This document shows positions 15,876 through 25,493 of a stretch of 64,000 bases of DNA, one piece after another; position 1 is the first letter of the stretch, and every line of letters starts with the position of its first letter. Below the pieces are notes generated by a model. The model was not told where the DNA came from and did not search any database. It saw only the letters and a program-made list of their open reading frames with translations. Position numbers and translations under genes: made by a program. The DNA is from Falsiphaeobacter marinintestinus (GTDB taxonomy: Bacteria > Pseudomonadota > Alphaproteobacteria > Rhodobacterales > Rhodobacteraceae): positions 103,482-167,481 of the forward strand of contig NZ_VOGO01000010.1 of NCBI RefSeq assembly GCF_007923355.1. The letters are read 5' to 3'.

Positions 15876-18515
15876 TTGGCCACAGTCACGCCCATGATGG
15901 CGCAGTTTCTCGAAATCAAGGCCGCGCACGCGGATGCCCTGCTGTTTTACCGCATGGGCGACTTTTACGAGATGTTCTTTGATGATGCCGTCGCAGCCGC
16001 CCAAGCGCTGGATATTGCCCTAACGAAACGTGGAAAACACGATGGCGCCGATATCCCGATGTGCGGCGTCCCGGTCCACGCCGCCGAAGGTTATCTGCTG
16101 ACGTTGATCCGCAAGGGGTTCCGCGTTGCCGTCTGCGAACAGCTGGAAAGCCCGGCCGAGGCCAAGAAGCGCGGATACAAATCGGTGGTGAAGCGAGGCG
16201 TCGTTCGGCTGGTCACGCCGGGTACTCTGACTGAAGATGCTTTGCTGAACGCGCGCAGCCACAACTTTCTGGCCGCATACATCGAAATCAGGGATGATGC
16301 TGCGTTGGCGTGGTGCGATATTTCTACCGGCGCGTTTCATGTTCTTTCGATGACTCCTGTCCGGTTAAGCCCTGAACTTGCCCGCCTTGCCCCGTCTGAG
16401 CTGATCACCACCGAAGCAATCGAGACTGAAAGGCACGAATTGGTCTCTGATCTGGGGATTTCGACAACCCCGCTGGCGCGGTCCAGCTTTGACAGTACCG
16501 CAGCCGAAAAACGTATTTGTTCCCTGTTTGGTGTTAGCGCGCTTGATGCCTTTGGCTCTTTCACCCGCGCCGAAGTTTCGGCTATGGGCGCCCTGATCGA
16601 TTATCTGGACCTGACCCAAAAGGGCAAATTGCCACTCTTGCGCACGCCGCAACGCGAGGCGGTCGATCATGTGGTTCAGATCGACGCCGCAACCCGCCGC
16701 AACCTCGAACTGACCCGATCTCTGTCTGGTGGACGGCCCGGTTCATTGTTGTCGGTCATCGACCGGACAGTCACGCCCGGAGGCGCCCGCCTTCTGGAAC
16801 AGCGACTGTCCAGTCCCTCGCGCCATTTGCCCACGATCAATGGGCGGCTTGAGGCCATCAGTTTCTGCATCGATAACTCGCGCCTGTCCGAAGATCTGCG
16901 GTCTGCGTTGCGGAAAACACCCGATCTGGACCGCGCGCTGTCGCGACTGTCCCTTGACCGGGGCGGTCCTCGTGATCTGGCCGCGATCCGAAACGGTTTA
17001 ATTCAGGCGCAGGACATTGCCGAACTCTGCGCACAACAAGATCTGCCCGAAGCTTTGGCGGACGCCACTCGCGTCCTGACCGGTTTTGACGACCTTTGCG
17101 ATCTGCTTGATTCAGCTCTTGTCGCCGAACCGCCGCTTTTGGCCCGCGATGGCGGATTCATCGCCCCCGGATACAATGCTGAGCTGGACGACGCCCGTGC
17201 TTTGCGCGACGACGGCCGGTCGGTTGTGGCGGCTTTTCAGAAGCAATATGCCGAACATTCCGGCATCGCCTCTCTGAAAATCAAACACAACAACGTGCTG
17301 GGCTACTTCATCGAAACCACAGCAACCCATGCAGAAAAGATGTTGTCGCAACCGCTGTCTGACACCTACATTCACCGCCAGACCACTGCCAATCAAGTGC
17401 GGTTTACCACCGTTGAACTCAGCGAAATCGAAACCCGGATTTTGAACGCGGGAAACCTAGCGTTAGAGATTGAAAAGCGTCTCTATTCAGCGCTTTCCGA
17501 AGCTATTCTGGCAACCGCCGCCCGCCTGAACGCCGCTGCGCGCGGATTGGCCGTCCTTGATCTTGCGTCTGCGCTGGCGGACCTTGCCCGCTCTGAGAAC
17601 TGGTGCCGACCAAAGGTAACCGACAATCGCGCATTCCAGATCATCGGGGGCAGACATCCCGTTGTCGAACATGCCCTGCGTCAACAGTCAGGCAACAGTT
17701 TTGTCGCCAATGATTGCGATCTGAGTGCCGACAAAGGCGCAGAAATATGGTTGCTGACCGGCCCGAACATGGCTGGTAAATCGACATTCCTGCGCCAGAA
17801 TGCGCTGATTGCTCTTCTGGCGCAAATGGGCAGCTACGTACCTGCAGATCAGGCCGAAATCGGGATCGTTAGCCAGTTGTTCAGCCGGGTCGGGGCTTCG
17901 GACGATCTGGCCCGCGGTCGATCAACCTTCATGGTGGAAATGGTCGAAACTGCCGCCATTCTGAACCAGGCTGATGACCGCGCACTTGTGATCCTGGATG
18001 AAATCGGACGCGGCACGGCAACCTATGATGGTCTTTCCATTGCGTGGGCCACTCTGGAACATCTGCACGAAACCAACCGTTGCCGCGCCTTATTTGCCAC
18101 CCACTACCACGAACTCACAACTCTGGCCGGAAAGCTCGCAGGGGTAGAGAACGCGACTGTCGCGGTCAAAGACTGGGATGGCGAGATCATTTTTCTGCAC
18201 GAAGTCCGCAAAGGCGCGGCTGACCGGTCTTATGGTGTGCAAGTCGCGCAACTCGCCGGATTGCCTACTTCGGTTGTTGAGCGGGCCCGCGTGGTGCTGG
18301 ACGCACTTGAAAAAGGCGAACGCGAGGGCGGATCGACCCAAAAGGCATTGATTGACGATCTACCGCTGTTTTCGATCCAGTCCACCGCGCCGCCGCCGCC
18401 ACCGGCAAAACCATCCGCCGTTGTTTCACTATTGGATGATGTTCATCCTGACGAACTCACGCCACGCGCAGCGTTGGAAATGCTTTACAAACTGAAAGAG
18501 GCGGCCAGATCCTGA
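15876..18515 (+). CDS. mutS: DNA mismatch repair protein MutS
   Basis: 879 residues from a TTG start. Recognises base mismatches and small loops. The mismatch-binding Phe-X-Glu is F30-Y31-E32 in RMGDFYEMFF. The C-terminal ATPase has Walker A TGPNMAGKST near 628 and Walker B VILDEIGRGTATYDG. Start choice: the frame is open back to 15717, but that stretch overlaps the maeB 5' end. The TTG at 15876 has GGGAG 8 nt upstream and yields ATVTPMMAQ, as in relatives; the ATG at 15894 is the alternative. No mutL nearby. Confidence 0.95.
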   Translation: MATVTPMMAQFLEIKAAHADALLFYRMGDFYEMFFDDAVAAAQALDIALTKRGKHDGADIPMCGVPVHAAEGYLLTLIRKGFRVAVCEQLESPAEAKKRGYKSVVKRGVVRLVTPGTLTEDALLNARSHNFLAAYIEIRDDAALAWCDISTGAFHVLSMTPVRLSPELARLAPSELITTEAIETERHELVSDLGISTTPLARSSFDSTAAEKRICSLFGVSALDAFGSFTRAEVSAMGALIDYLDLTQKGKLPLLRTPQREAVDHVVQIDAATRRNLELTRSLSGGRPGSLLSVIDRTVTPGGARLLEQRLSSPSRHLPTINGRLEAISFCIDNSRLSEDLRSALRKTPDLDRALSRLSLDRGGPRDLAAIRNGLIQAQDIAELCAQQDLPEALADATRVLTGFDDLCDLLDSALVAEPPLLARDGGFIAPGYNAELDDARALRDDGRSVVAAFQKQYAEHSGIASLKIKHNNVLGYFIETTATHAEKMLSQPLSDTYIHRQTTANQVRFTTVELSEIETRILNAGNLALEIEKRLYSALSEAILATAARLNAAARGLAVLDLASALADLARSENWCRPKVTDNRAFQIIGGRHPVVEHALRQQSGNSFVANDCDLSADKGAEIWLLTGPNMAGKSTFLRQNALIALLAQMGSYVPADQAEIGIVSQLFSRVGASDDLARGRSTFMVEMVETAAILNQADDRALVILDEIGRGTATYDGLSIAWATLEHLHETNRCRALFATHYHELTTLAGKLAGVENATVAVKDWDGEIIFLHEVRKGAADRSYGVQVAQLAGLPTSVVERARVVLDALEKGEREGGSTQKALIDDLPLFSIQSTAPPPPPAKPSAVVSLLDDVHPDELTPRAALEMLYKLKEAARS

Positions 18516-18581
18516 CCGCCCCTGCTTCTTTCTTGTTCCAAATACCCTTGCCGAAGGCACTTGTCCTTCAGCGCAGGCTCA

Positions 18582-19145
18582 TCACGATGCCGGGGTTGAA
18601 GAGACGCCGACCTGCGCCGGGCGCAACAATCTGTCGTGCAACATGAACCCTTCGGCCGCAACTTGGATAATTTCACCCGCCACCGTACCGGGAACAGGGG
18701 CCTCGAACATTGCCTGATGAAACTGTGGGTCAAACTTGTCGCCGATTTGGGGCGAAATAACCTCAACTCCATGCTTTCCGAACACGTTCAAAAGCTCGCG
18801 CATTGTCAGCTCGATCCCTTCGATCAACGCCCCGGCGACTTCTTTCTGTTCATCTGAAGCTGCTTCCAGAGCACGCTTCATGTTGTCATAGACCGGCAGC
18901 ACGTCTCGCGCCAGTTTCGATCCACCATACTGCTCAGCATCCCGGCGCGATTTGTCGGCCCGTTTGCGTGCGTTTTCGGCGTCGGCCAATGCGCGCATAA
19001 ACCGGTCCTTCAACTCATCCCGCTCGGCGCGGAGAGCATCCAGTTCCAGTTCGTCGTCGCTGAACTCTTCCAGTTCATCGGCCATTTCTTCCGCCTCGGC
19101 GTCAGAAATATCATCCAGGAAATCGTTTTCTTTCCGCTCTGCCAT
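18582..19145 (-). CDS. grpE: GrpE nucleotide exchange factor for DnaK
   Basis: 187 residues. The acidic N-terminus (DDISDAEAEEMADELEEFSDDELEL) is followed by a long coiled coil (ALRAERDELKDRFMRALADAENARKRADK) and the beta domain ending FMLHDRLLRPAQVGVS, the GrpE signature. Promotes ADP release from DnaK in the cytoplasm. AGAGG lies before the ATG. It follows hrcA after 10 bp, forming the usual hrcA-grpE heat-shock operon; dnaK/dnaJ are not in the window. Confidence 0.95.
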   Translation of the reverse strand: MAERKENDFLDDISDAEAEEMADELEEFSDDELELDALRAERDELKDRFMRALADAENARKRADKSRRDAEQYGGSKLARDVLPVYDNMKRALEAASDEQKEVAGALIEGIELTMRELLNVFGKHGVEVISPQIGDKFDPQFHQAMFEAPVPGTVAGEIIQVAAEGFMLHDRLLRPAQVGVSSTPAS

Positions 19146-19155
19146 CTTTCTACCT

Positions 19156-20223
19156 CTAGCTCCGGTCAGAGATCAACTTTCCGACCAGCTGTGCCGTATA
19201 ATCCACGATCGGCACGATCTTTCCATAATTCAGCCGGGTCGGGCCAATGACCCCGATCGCACCGACAATCTTTCGATCAGCGTTCATATAAGGAGACACG
19301 ACCAAAGAGGAACCCGAAAGTGAAAAAAGTTTGTTCTCTGAGCCGATAAAAATCCGCACACCATCGCCGTCTTCGGTCAGATCCAGGAACTCGGCAATAT
19401 CCTGCTTGCGCTCAAGGTCGTCAAAAAGACTACGGATCCGTTCCAGTTCTTCTTCGCCCGACTCATTTGCTCCAAGCAGATTCGACCGCCCCCGGACAAT
19501 CAAACGCGCCGAGTCGGATTCTTCGTCCTCCCAGGCCGCCATTCCGCTTTCGACCATCTGCTGTGCCAACGTATCTATTTCCTGACGACGGTTTGCGATC
19601 TCGCGCTGTATCACGCCGCGGATTTCACTTAGCGTCCGTCCTTCGATCAGTGCATTCAGGAAATTCGCGGCTTCGCGCATCGAACTGGGAGTTTGCCCAG
19701 GCGGAGGTGTAAAAAGACGGTTTTCGACATGGCCGTCGGAAAAAACCAGAACAACCAACGCACGATCCTGGGCCAGAGACACAAATTCGATATGCCTGAT
19801 TTCAGCTTCGTGCTTGGGTGTCAGAACCAAAGACGCTCCTTGGGTCACACCTGACAAGGCAGCACCAACCCGGTCCAGCATACCGCCCACGTCGGCCGTG
19901 TTGCTGCCAAGTGTGGCGTCTATTCTTTGGCGATCGCTGTCGTCAAGATCGCCAACCTCAAGCAATCCATCCACAAACATCCGCAAGCCCATCTGAGTCG
20001 GAATGCGTCCGGCACTAATGTGCGGACTGTTCAAAAGGCCAAGAAACTCAAGATCCTGCATCACATTGCGGATCGTCGCGGCACTGACCTTTTCGCTCAT
20101 CGCACGGGTCAAAGTACGGCTGCCCACAGGATCACCGCTATCCAGATACGATTCAACCACGCGCCGGAAAACCTCGCGCGAGCGATCGTTCATTTCATCC
20201 AATAGTTTCGTCGCATCGTTCAT
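19156..20223 (-). CDS. hrcA: Heat-inducible transcription repressor HrcA
   Basis: 355 residues. N-terminal winged helix (LDSGDPVGSRTLTRAMSEKVSAATIRNVMQDLE around 30-60), then the GAF-like domain. HrcA binds CIRCE operators, typically in front of groESL; no CIRCE repeat was found in its own upstream region here. The ATG at 20221-20223 is preferred: AAGGG precedes it and MNDATKLLDEMNDRSREVF matches relatives, whereas the ATG nine codons earlier lacks a ribosome site. Divergent from rph. Confidence 0.93.
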   Translation of the reverse strand: MNDATKLLDEMNDRSREVFRRVVESYLDSGDPVGSRTLTRAMSEKVSAATIRNVMQDLEFLGLLNSPHISAGRIPTQMGLRMFVDGLLEVGDLDDSDRQRIDATLGSNTADVGGMLDRVGAALSGVTQGASLVLTPKHEAEIRHIEFVSLAQDRALVVLVFSDGHVENRLFTPPPGQTPSSMREAANFLNALIEGRTLSEIRGVIQREIANRRQEIDTLAQQMVESGMAAWEDEESDSARLIVRGRSNLLGANESGEEELERIRSLFDDLERKQDIAEFLDLTEDGDGVRIFIGSENKLFSLSGSSLVVSPYMNADRKIVGAIGVIGPTRLNYGKIVPIVDYTAQLVGKLISDRS

Positions 20224-20337
20224 ATGCGCTACCCTTGGCGGAACTGCCATTAAAGACCACGTCGCACAAAGGTCAATCGGGGTTGCATCATCGCCTGACC
20301 CAACTGTATCCCCCCCGCAAGCAACAAAGGATTTCCA

Positions 20338-21051
20338 ATGCGACCTTCAGGACGAGAATTAAGCGAAATGCGCTCGGTTTCAATCGAGACTGGTGTGACC
20401 AAACATGCCGAAGGGTCGTGCATGATTAAGGTCGGCGACACCCATGTGTTGTGCACCGCCACTCTGGAAGAGCGTGTACCGCCCTTTATCAAGGGATCAG
20501 GCCTTGGCTGGGTCACGGCGGAATACGGGATGCTTCCACGCGCAACCAACACACGGATGCGGCGCGAAGCCGCAGCAGGCAAGCAAGGCGGCCGCACTGT
20601 TGAAATTCAGCGCCTGATCGGACGGTCATTGCGTGCTGGCGTTGATCGCGTCGCCTTGGGCGAGCGTCAAATCACGATCGACTGCGATGTGATTCAGGCC
20701 GACGGTGGAACACGGTGCGCAGCGATCACAGGCGGATGGGTTGCTTTGCGGTTGGCTGTAAACAAGCTGATGAAGGCCGGAGTCGTTATCTCGGACCCGC
20801 TTCTTGATCCTGTCGCCGCCGTAAGCTGTGGTATCTATGCGGGTCAGCCAGTTCTGGATCTCGATTACCCAGAAGACAGTGAAGCCGGCGTTGACGGAAA
20901 CTTCATCATGACCGGATCCAAGCAGCTGATCGAAGTTCAGATGTCAGCCGAAGGGTCGATTTTCTCTCGTGATCAGATGAATCAACTGATGGATCTTGCC
21001 GAAAAAGGCGTTGGTGAACTGGTCGGCGCGCAAAAGGCAGCAACGGCATGA
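20338..21051 (+). CDS. rph: Ribonuclease PH
   Basis: 237 residues. Phosphorolytic 3'-5' exoribonuclease that trims tRNA 3' ends. Typical features include [12 protein letters not shown] at the N-terminus, the [17 protein letters not shown] segment with phosphate-binding Arg residues, and [13 protein letters not shown]. First of a coupled run rph-rdgB-hemW-ybaN; the stop overlaps the rdgB start by four bases. Confidence 0.96.
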   Translation: MRPSGRELSEMRSVSIETGVTKHAEGSCMIKVGDTHVLCTATLEERVPPFIKGSGLGWVTAEYGMLPRATNTRMRREAAAGKQGGRTVEIQRLIGRSLRAGVDRVALGERQITIDCDVIQADGGTRCAAITGGWVALRLAVNKLMKAGVVISDPLLDPVAAVSCGIYAGQPVLDLDYPEDSEAGVDGNFIMTGSKQLIEVQMSAEGSIFSRDQMNQLMDLAEKGVGELVGAQKAATA

Positions 21052-21659
21052 CCCGAAAATTCTCGGGCGACCGGCTTTTGATCGCCACGCACAACAAAGG
21101 CAAGCTTGAGGAGATGGAGCATCTTCTCAAGCCCTTTGGCGTGTCAGTTGTCGGGGCAGCCGAGATGGATTTGCCCGAGCCGGAAGAAACCGAAGACACA
21201 TTTGTCGGCAATGCCCGGATCAAGGCCCATGCTGCCGCAAAAGCAACGGGATTGCCCGCGCTGTCAGATGATTCCGGGATCACCATTGACGCTTTGGGCG
21301 GTGCCCCTGGCGTTTACACGGCAGATTGGGCCGAAACCCCCAACGGTCGCGACTTTGTCATGGCGATGACCCGCGCACATGATGAGCTTGAGGCAAAAAA
21401 CGCGCCGCACCCTCGGTTCGCCCAATTCCGATGCACCTTGGTGTTGGCATGGCCCGATGGGCACGACGAAGCATTTGAAGGCGTGATGCCTGGCCACTTG
21501 GTCTGGCCCATGCGCGGTGACAACGGGTTTGGGTATGATCCGATGTTTGTTCCCGAAGGCTTTGACATTACGTTCGCCGAGATGGACCGCTGGGAAAAAA
21601 ACAAGATCAGTCACCGGGCTCGCGCGGTGAAGCAGTTCATAGCAGGCTGTTTTGGCTGA
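21048..21659 (+). CDS. rdgB: XTP/dITP pyrophosphatase (RdgB/HAM1)
   Basis: 203 residues. House-cleaning enzyme hydrolysing deaminated purine nucleotides (XTP, ITP, dITP). Family motifs: [14 protein letters not shown] (substrate loop) at the N-terminus, [13 protein letters not shown] with catalytic acids, and [12 protein letters not shown] overlap with rph and an 8-nt overlap with the TTG start of hemW. Confidence 0.95.
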   Translation: MTRKFSGDRLLIATHNKGKLEEMEHLLKPFGVSVVGAAEMDLPEPEETEDTFVGNARIKAHAAAKATGLPALSDDSGITIDALGGAPGVYTADWAETPNGRDFVMAMTRAHDELEAKNAPHPRFAQFRCTLVLAWPDGHDEAFEGVMPGHLVWPMRGDNGFGYDPMFVPEGFDITFAEMDRWEKNKISHRARAVKQFIAGCFG

Positions 21660-22809
21660 AGATTGGAAAAACGGAGGCTTCGGCCTTTATGTGCATTGGC
21701 CATTCTGTCAGGCCAAATGCCCCTATTGTGATTTCAACAGCCACGTCGCTCGCGAAATCGATGAAACTGTCTGGATTAGAGCCTATTTGTCCGAAATAGA
21801 GCGTGTTGCAGGCGAGACACCCGACCGCCTTTTGAACTCGATCTTCTTTGGTGGCGGCACGCCAAGTCTGATGCACCCGGACACAGTTGCGGCGGTCATC
21901 GAAGCCGCGCGGCTGCACTGGACCTTTGCCAATGACATCGAGATCACATTAGAGGCCAACCCGGGATCAGCCGAAGCTGGTCGTTTTCTGGGGTACCGGG
22001 ACGCAGGCGTTAACCGTGTGTCGATGGGCTTTCAGGCGATGAACGATGCAGATCTAAAGCGGTTAGGTCGAATTCACTCGGTGAACGACGCATTGTCGGC
22101 TTTCGATGTTGCTCGTAGCTGCTTTGATAGGGTCAGTTTCGACCTGATTTATGCTCGGCAAGACCAGACTCTACAGGCATGGGAATCCGAGCTTGAAAAG
22201 GCTCTAAACCTGTCTGTTGACCATCTTTCACTTTATCAGCTGACTGTCGAAGATGGCACCGCTTTTGGTGATCGTTACGCCGCGGGTAAACTGCGCGGCC
22301 TACCCGATGACGATCGTGCCGCAGACATGTATCTTCTTACCCAAGACATCTGCGACTCCTACGATATGCCTGCTTATGAGATATCAAACCACGCCCGGCT
22401 CGGCACGGAGTCCCGGCACAACCTGATCTATTGGAAATACGGCGACTACGCAGGCATCGGGCCCGGCGCACATGGGCGGTTAACCTTGAACGGAAAACGT
22501 TTCGCGACAGAGTGCCCTAAGCTTCCGGCGGCCTGGATCGAACGTACATCTGCAGGAAACGGAGAATCCGTAAGGACCCAAGTTAGCCCTTCGGAGCAAT
22601 CCGAAGAATACATTATGATGGGTCTAAGGCTTGCTGAGGGACTAGATATCGATAGGTACACGCAACTTTCGGGAAAACCTTTGCCGAATGACAAACTGAT
22701 CTATCTTCAGGATTTGGGAATGGTTTCTCTGAGCGGCGCAACAATGAAAGCCACACGGAAAGGACAACCCGTTTTGAATGCGATTATTCGTGAACTATTG
22801 GCGGATTAA
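21652..22809 (+). CDS. hemW: Radical SAM protein HemW (HemN-like heme chaperone)
   Basis: 385 residues from a TTG start at 21652, the only sensible start before the conserved N-terminus GLYVHWPFCQAKCPYCDF. This contains the CX3CX2C cluster motif (C19, C23, C26) for the radical-SAM [4Fe-4S] centre; FFGGGTPSL follows. HemW lacks the extra Cys of true coproporphyrinogen dehydrogenase HemN and is thought to deliver heme. Often mis-annotated as coproporphyrinogen III oxidase. Overlaps the rdgB end by 8 nt. Confidence 0.93.
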   Translation: MAEDWKNGGFGLYVHWPFCQAKCPYCDFNSHVAREIDETVWIRAYLSEIERVAGETPDRLLNSIFFGGGTPSLMHPDTVAAVIEAARLHWTFANDIEITLEANPGSAEAGRFLGYRDAGVNRVSMGFQAMNDADLKRLGRIHSVNDALSAFDVARSCFDRVSFDLIYARQDQTLQAWESELEKALNLSVDHLSLYQLTVEDGTAFGDRYAAGKLRGLPDDDRAADMYLLTQDICDSYDMPAYEISNHARLGTESRHNLIYWKYGDYAGIGPGAHGRLTLNGKRFATECPKLPAAWIERTSAGNGESVRTQVSPSEQSEEYIMMGLRLAEGLDIDRYTQLSGKPLPNDKLIYLQDLGMVSLSGATMKATRKGQPVLNAIIRELLAD

Positions 22810-22812
22810 CCA

Positions 22813-23166
22813 ATGAAATATCTGTGGGCCACGCTGGGGTTGTTGTGTGTCGCACTTGCCTTGATCGGCGTGGTCTTACCGCTTTTGCCCACGGTTCCGT
22901 TTCTTTTGCTTGCATCTTTTTTCTTCGCACGATCTTCCAGCCGACTGCACAACTGGCTGTTATCTCATCAAACTTTTGGACCAATGATCAACGAGTGGAA
23001 CACCTCGGGCGCCATCCGTCCTTCCGCCAAAAGGCTGGCGACCCTATCCATTGCCGCTGTTTTTGGGATTTCTTTGCTATTCGGAGTCCCGCAACATGTT
23101 CTGATCATTCAGGCGGTGGTGCTAAGCGCCGTACTAGTCTTTATCTGGTCGCGACCTAACGGCTGA
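22813..23166 (+). CDS. YbaN-family (DUF454) inner-membrane protein
   Basis: 117 residues. Two long hydrophobic segments at the N-terminus (WATLGLLCVALALIGVVLPL and VPFLLLASFFFA) with the conserved PLLPTVPFLLLA, and two more after residue 75. Matches the YbaN/DUF454 family of small inner-membrane proteins with no settled function. Begins 3 bp after hemW and ends convergently, overlapping the parB 3' end by 11 bp. Confidence 0.88.
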   Translation: MKYLWATLGLLCVALALIGVVLPLLPTVPFLLLASFFFARSSSRLHNWLLSHQTFGPMINEWNTSGAIRPSAKRLATLSIAAVFGISLLFGVPQHVLIIQAVVLSAVLVFIWSRPNG

Positions 23167-24052
23167 TCCTGCCACACAAATCGTCCAGTTCATCCAAGGT
23201 ATCGTACTTGATCACCATCTGGCCGGCTTCTCCTCCAGGTTTATGGTCAAGGGTTACCTTCAGACCCAATGCGGCTGAAAGATCGTCTTCCAGTGCTTTG
23301 GTATCTGCATCTTTTTCGGCAGACCTGCGGGGTTTTGGGGAAGTCCCTGAGTGATCTTCCTGCTTGACCTTTTTCTTGACCAAAGCCTCGGTCTCACGAA
23401 CGGACATACCTTTTCCGACAACACTCTTTGCCAAAACCGAAGCGTTGTCAGATGTGATTAACGCACGTGCGTGCCCTGCCGACAGCTTTCCATCACGAAC
23501 ATATTCTTGCACGTCGTCCGGCAAATTTAGCAAACGCAACAGGTTGGCAATATGGCTCCGGCTTTTTCCCAAAGCTTCTGCCATGCGCTCCTGAGTATGT
23601 CCAAACCGTTCCATCAGCTGGCGATAACCAGCAGCCTCCTCCATCGCGTTCAAATCAGCGCGCTGAATATTCTCGATTATTGCGATTTCCAGAACTTCGG
23701 TATCATCCAAATCGCGCACAAGGACCGGCACTTCATGCAATTGTGCCCTTTGCGCAGCGCGCCAACGGCGTTCCCCCGCTACAATTTCGTATTTTTCATC
23801 ATCCGCCGGGCGAACGATCAACGGCTGGAGAATACCTTTTTCTTTGATCGAAGCCGTCAGATCCGCCAGATCTTCTTCGACAAACTGACGCCGTGGTTGA
23901 TTTGGATTTGCTATCAGCCGCTCGATTGGCACCGACGCATCCGAGCGGCTAACCGCGACCTCGGATGACGGCGCCGGTTCGGCTGTAACATCCGCCATAA
24001 GGGCCGACAGGCCCCGGCCCAGCCCTCGCGGTTTTGATTTCTTGTCAGCCAA
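23156..24052 (-). CDS. parB: Chromosome partitioning protein ParB
   Basis: 298 residues from a TTG start with GAGGAGG six bases upstream. The N-terminus KSKPRGLGRGLSALMAD includes the ParA-stimulating Arg stretch. The CTP-binding/parB domain shows VAGERRWRAAQRA, followed by the helix-turn-helix RMAEALGKSRSHIANLLRL that reads parS, and a C-terminal dimerisation domain. Works with ParA and the two parS sites located 1.4 and 3.3 kb away in rsmG and at the mnmG start to segregate the origin. Confidence 0.97.
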   Translation of the reverse strand: MADKKSKPRGLGRGLSALMADVTAEPAPSSEVAVSRSDASVPIERLIANPNQPRRQFVEEDLADLTASIKEKGILQPLIVRPADDEKYEIVAGERRWRAAQRAQLHEVPVLVRDLDDTEVLEIAIIENIQRADLNAMEEAAGYRQLMERFGHTQERMAEALGKSRSHIANLLRLLNLPDDVQEYVRDGKLSAGHARALITSDNASVLAKSVVGKGMSVRETEALVKKKVKQEDHSGTSPKPRRSAEKDADTKALEDDLSAALGLKVTLDHKPGGEAGQMVIKYDTLDELDDLCGRISR

Positions 24053-24070
24053 AACGCGCCTCCTCGTGGT

Positions 24071-24880
24071 TTACGCTGCTAGTTTACCGTTTTTCTGCAT
24101 AACTTCCCGCGCCAATGCCCGGTATGCAACAGCACCTTGTGAGTTCGGATCATAGCTGAGCACGGGCATCGCATAGGATGGCGCCTCGCTGACCCGAACA
24201 TTTCGCGGAATGATCGTGTCAAAAACCAGGTCTCCCAGGTTTGCCCGCGCATCCTGCTCTACCTGCTGCGAAAGGTTATTTCTCCGATCAAACATGGTCA
24301 GAATAACGCCTTCGATCCGGAGATCAGGGTTTGCAGTTTGCCGAACTTCGCGGATTGTAAGCATAAGTTGGGACAAACCTTCCAAAGCGAAAAACTCACT
24401 TTGCAGAGGAATCAAAACCGAGTGCGCAGAAACCATTGCGTTTACCGTCAAAAGGCTCAGCGACGGTGGGCAATCAATCAGGATATAGTCAAATCCATAG
24501 CGATCCATCGCCGTCTGCCTCAACGCATCGTGCAAAAGAAAGCTGCGCTTTTCGTTAGAGATCAGTTCAATATCAGCAGAGCTTAGATCAACGGTGGCAG
24601 GCACAATGTGCAGTCCTGCGATCTCAGTTTCTTGTATGACGTCATCAAGCGGCGCATCGTCGACCAACAACTCATAGGTTGTCATATCGCGTTCAGAGGG
24701 ATCGATTCCCAGCCCGGTTGAAGCATTCCCCTGAGGGTCCAGATCAACCACGAGCACTGTTTTTTCAAGCTCGACCAAAGCCGCGGCCAGATTGATCGCG
24801 GTCGTCGTCTTACCGACTCCACCCTTTTGGTTTGCCACAGCTATGATTTTCGGTCCTGGTGGACGGGAAAGATCAGCCAC
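24071..24880 (-). CDS. parA: Chromosome partitioning ATPase ParA (Soj family)
   Basis: 269 residues. Deviant Walker A KGGVGKTT at 19-26 (signature Lys K19), Walker B ILIDCPPSLSLL, and dimer/DNA-binding ATPase folds typical of chromosomal ParA. Starts with GTG at 24878-24880, overlapping the rsmG stop by 8 nt, with AAAGGAG upstream. Forms nucleoid gradients that pull ParB-parS complexes. Confidence 0.97.
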   Translation of the reverse strand: MADLSRPPGPKIIAVANQKGGVGKTTTAINLAAALVELEKTVLVVDLDPQGNASTGLGIDPSERDMTTYELLVDDAPLDDVIQETEIAGLHIVPATVDLSSADIELISNEKRSFLLHDALRQTAMDRYGFDYILIDCPPSLSLLTVNAMVSAHSVLIPLQSEFFALEGLSQLMLTIREVRQTANPDLRIEGVILTMFDRRNNLSQQVEQDARANLGDLVFDTIIPRNVRVSEAPSYAMPVLSYDPNSQGAVAYRALAREVMQKNGKLAA

Positions 24881-25493
24881 GTGACACTCCTTTGATCTTC
24901 AAGATTACTGCTTCTGACTCCGTCAGACTCTTAACCGGAGTGGCTTCAAACTGCCAGTGTCGGCGCGCCTCTGCTAGCTCTTTTTCCCATGTCGCGCCCT
25001 TGGGAAACAGCGCTATTCCGTTTTCGTCTAAATGTTGTTCAGCAAAACCAAGAAGTGTTGTTAGATCAGCCAGGGCCCGCGCCGACAAAACTTGGGCCTT
25101 CAACTCAGGAACTTGCTCGATACGCTTGGAAATCACCTGGCAACCCACGCCAGTTTCTCGAGCCGCTGTTCTTAGGAAAGCTGATTTCCGCTGATCGCTT
25201 TCCACCAGAGTAACTTTCAGGCGTGGGGCCTCGGATGCAGCCATGATCGCAACGATGGTACCAGGGAACCCGCCCCCACTGCCAAGATCAACCCAATGGC
25301 CTATTGACTGAACACATCGGAAGACCTGAACGGAATCTTTGATGTGCCTGATCCAAAGGTCCGACATACTGTTCCGAGAAACCAAGTTTATCTTGGGATT
25401 CCACTTTTGCAGAAGATCTGCAAAGATCTCCATTCGCTCGAATGTTTCACGTGAAACATTCAAGTCAGACAGGGCTTCGAATTTATCGCTCAT
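24873..25493 (-). CDS. rsmG: 16S rRNA m7G527 methyltransferase RsmG (GidB)
   Basis: 206 residues. Methylates G527 of 16S rRNA using SAM; the SAM-binding motif is [16 protein letters not shown]. Loss gives low-level streptomycin resistance in studied species. Residues 12-17, NVSRET, are encoded by a perfect parS site. Start ATG overlaps the mnmG stop (ATGA); the end overlaps parA by 8 nt. Confidence 0.96.
   Translation of the reverse strand: MSDKFEALSDLNVSRETFERMEIFADLLQKWNPKINLVSRNSMSDLWIRHIKDSVQVFRCVQSIGHWVDLGSGGGFPGTIVAIMAASEAPRLKVTLVESDQRKSAFLRTAARETGVGCQVISKRIEQVPELKAQVLSARALADLTTLLGFAEQHLDENGIALFPKGATWEKELAEARRHWQFEATPVKSLTESEAVILKIKGVSRG
25443..25458. other. parS centromere site inside rsmG
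   Basis: Perfect 16-bp palindrome TGTTTCACGTGAAACA, the chromosomal ParB-binding consensus, within codons 12-17 of rsmG. With ParB/ParA genes adjacent and the origin about 5 kb away, its function as parS is near certain. Confidence 0.95.

Noticed and set aside
18516..18581. Weak GGCGG/CCGCC hairpin with T-rich tail after mutS
   Set aside because: Only a 5-bp stem; not strong enough to call a terminator.
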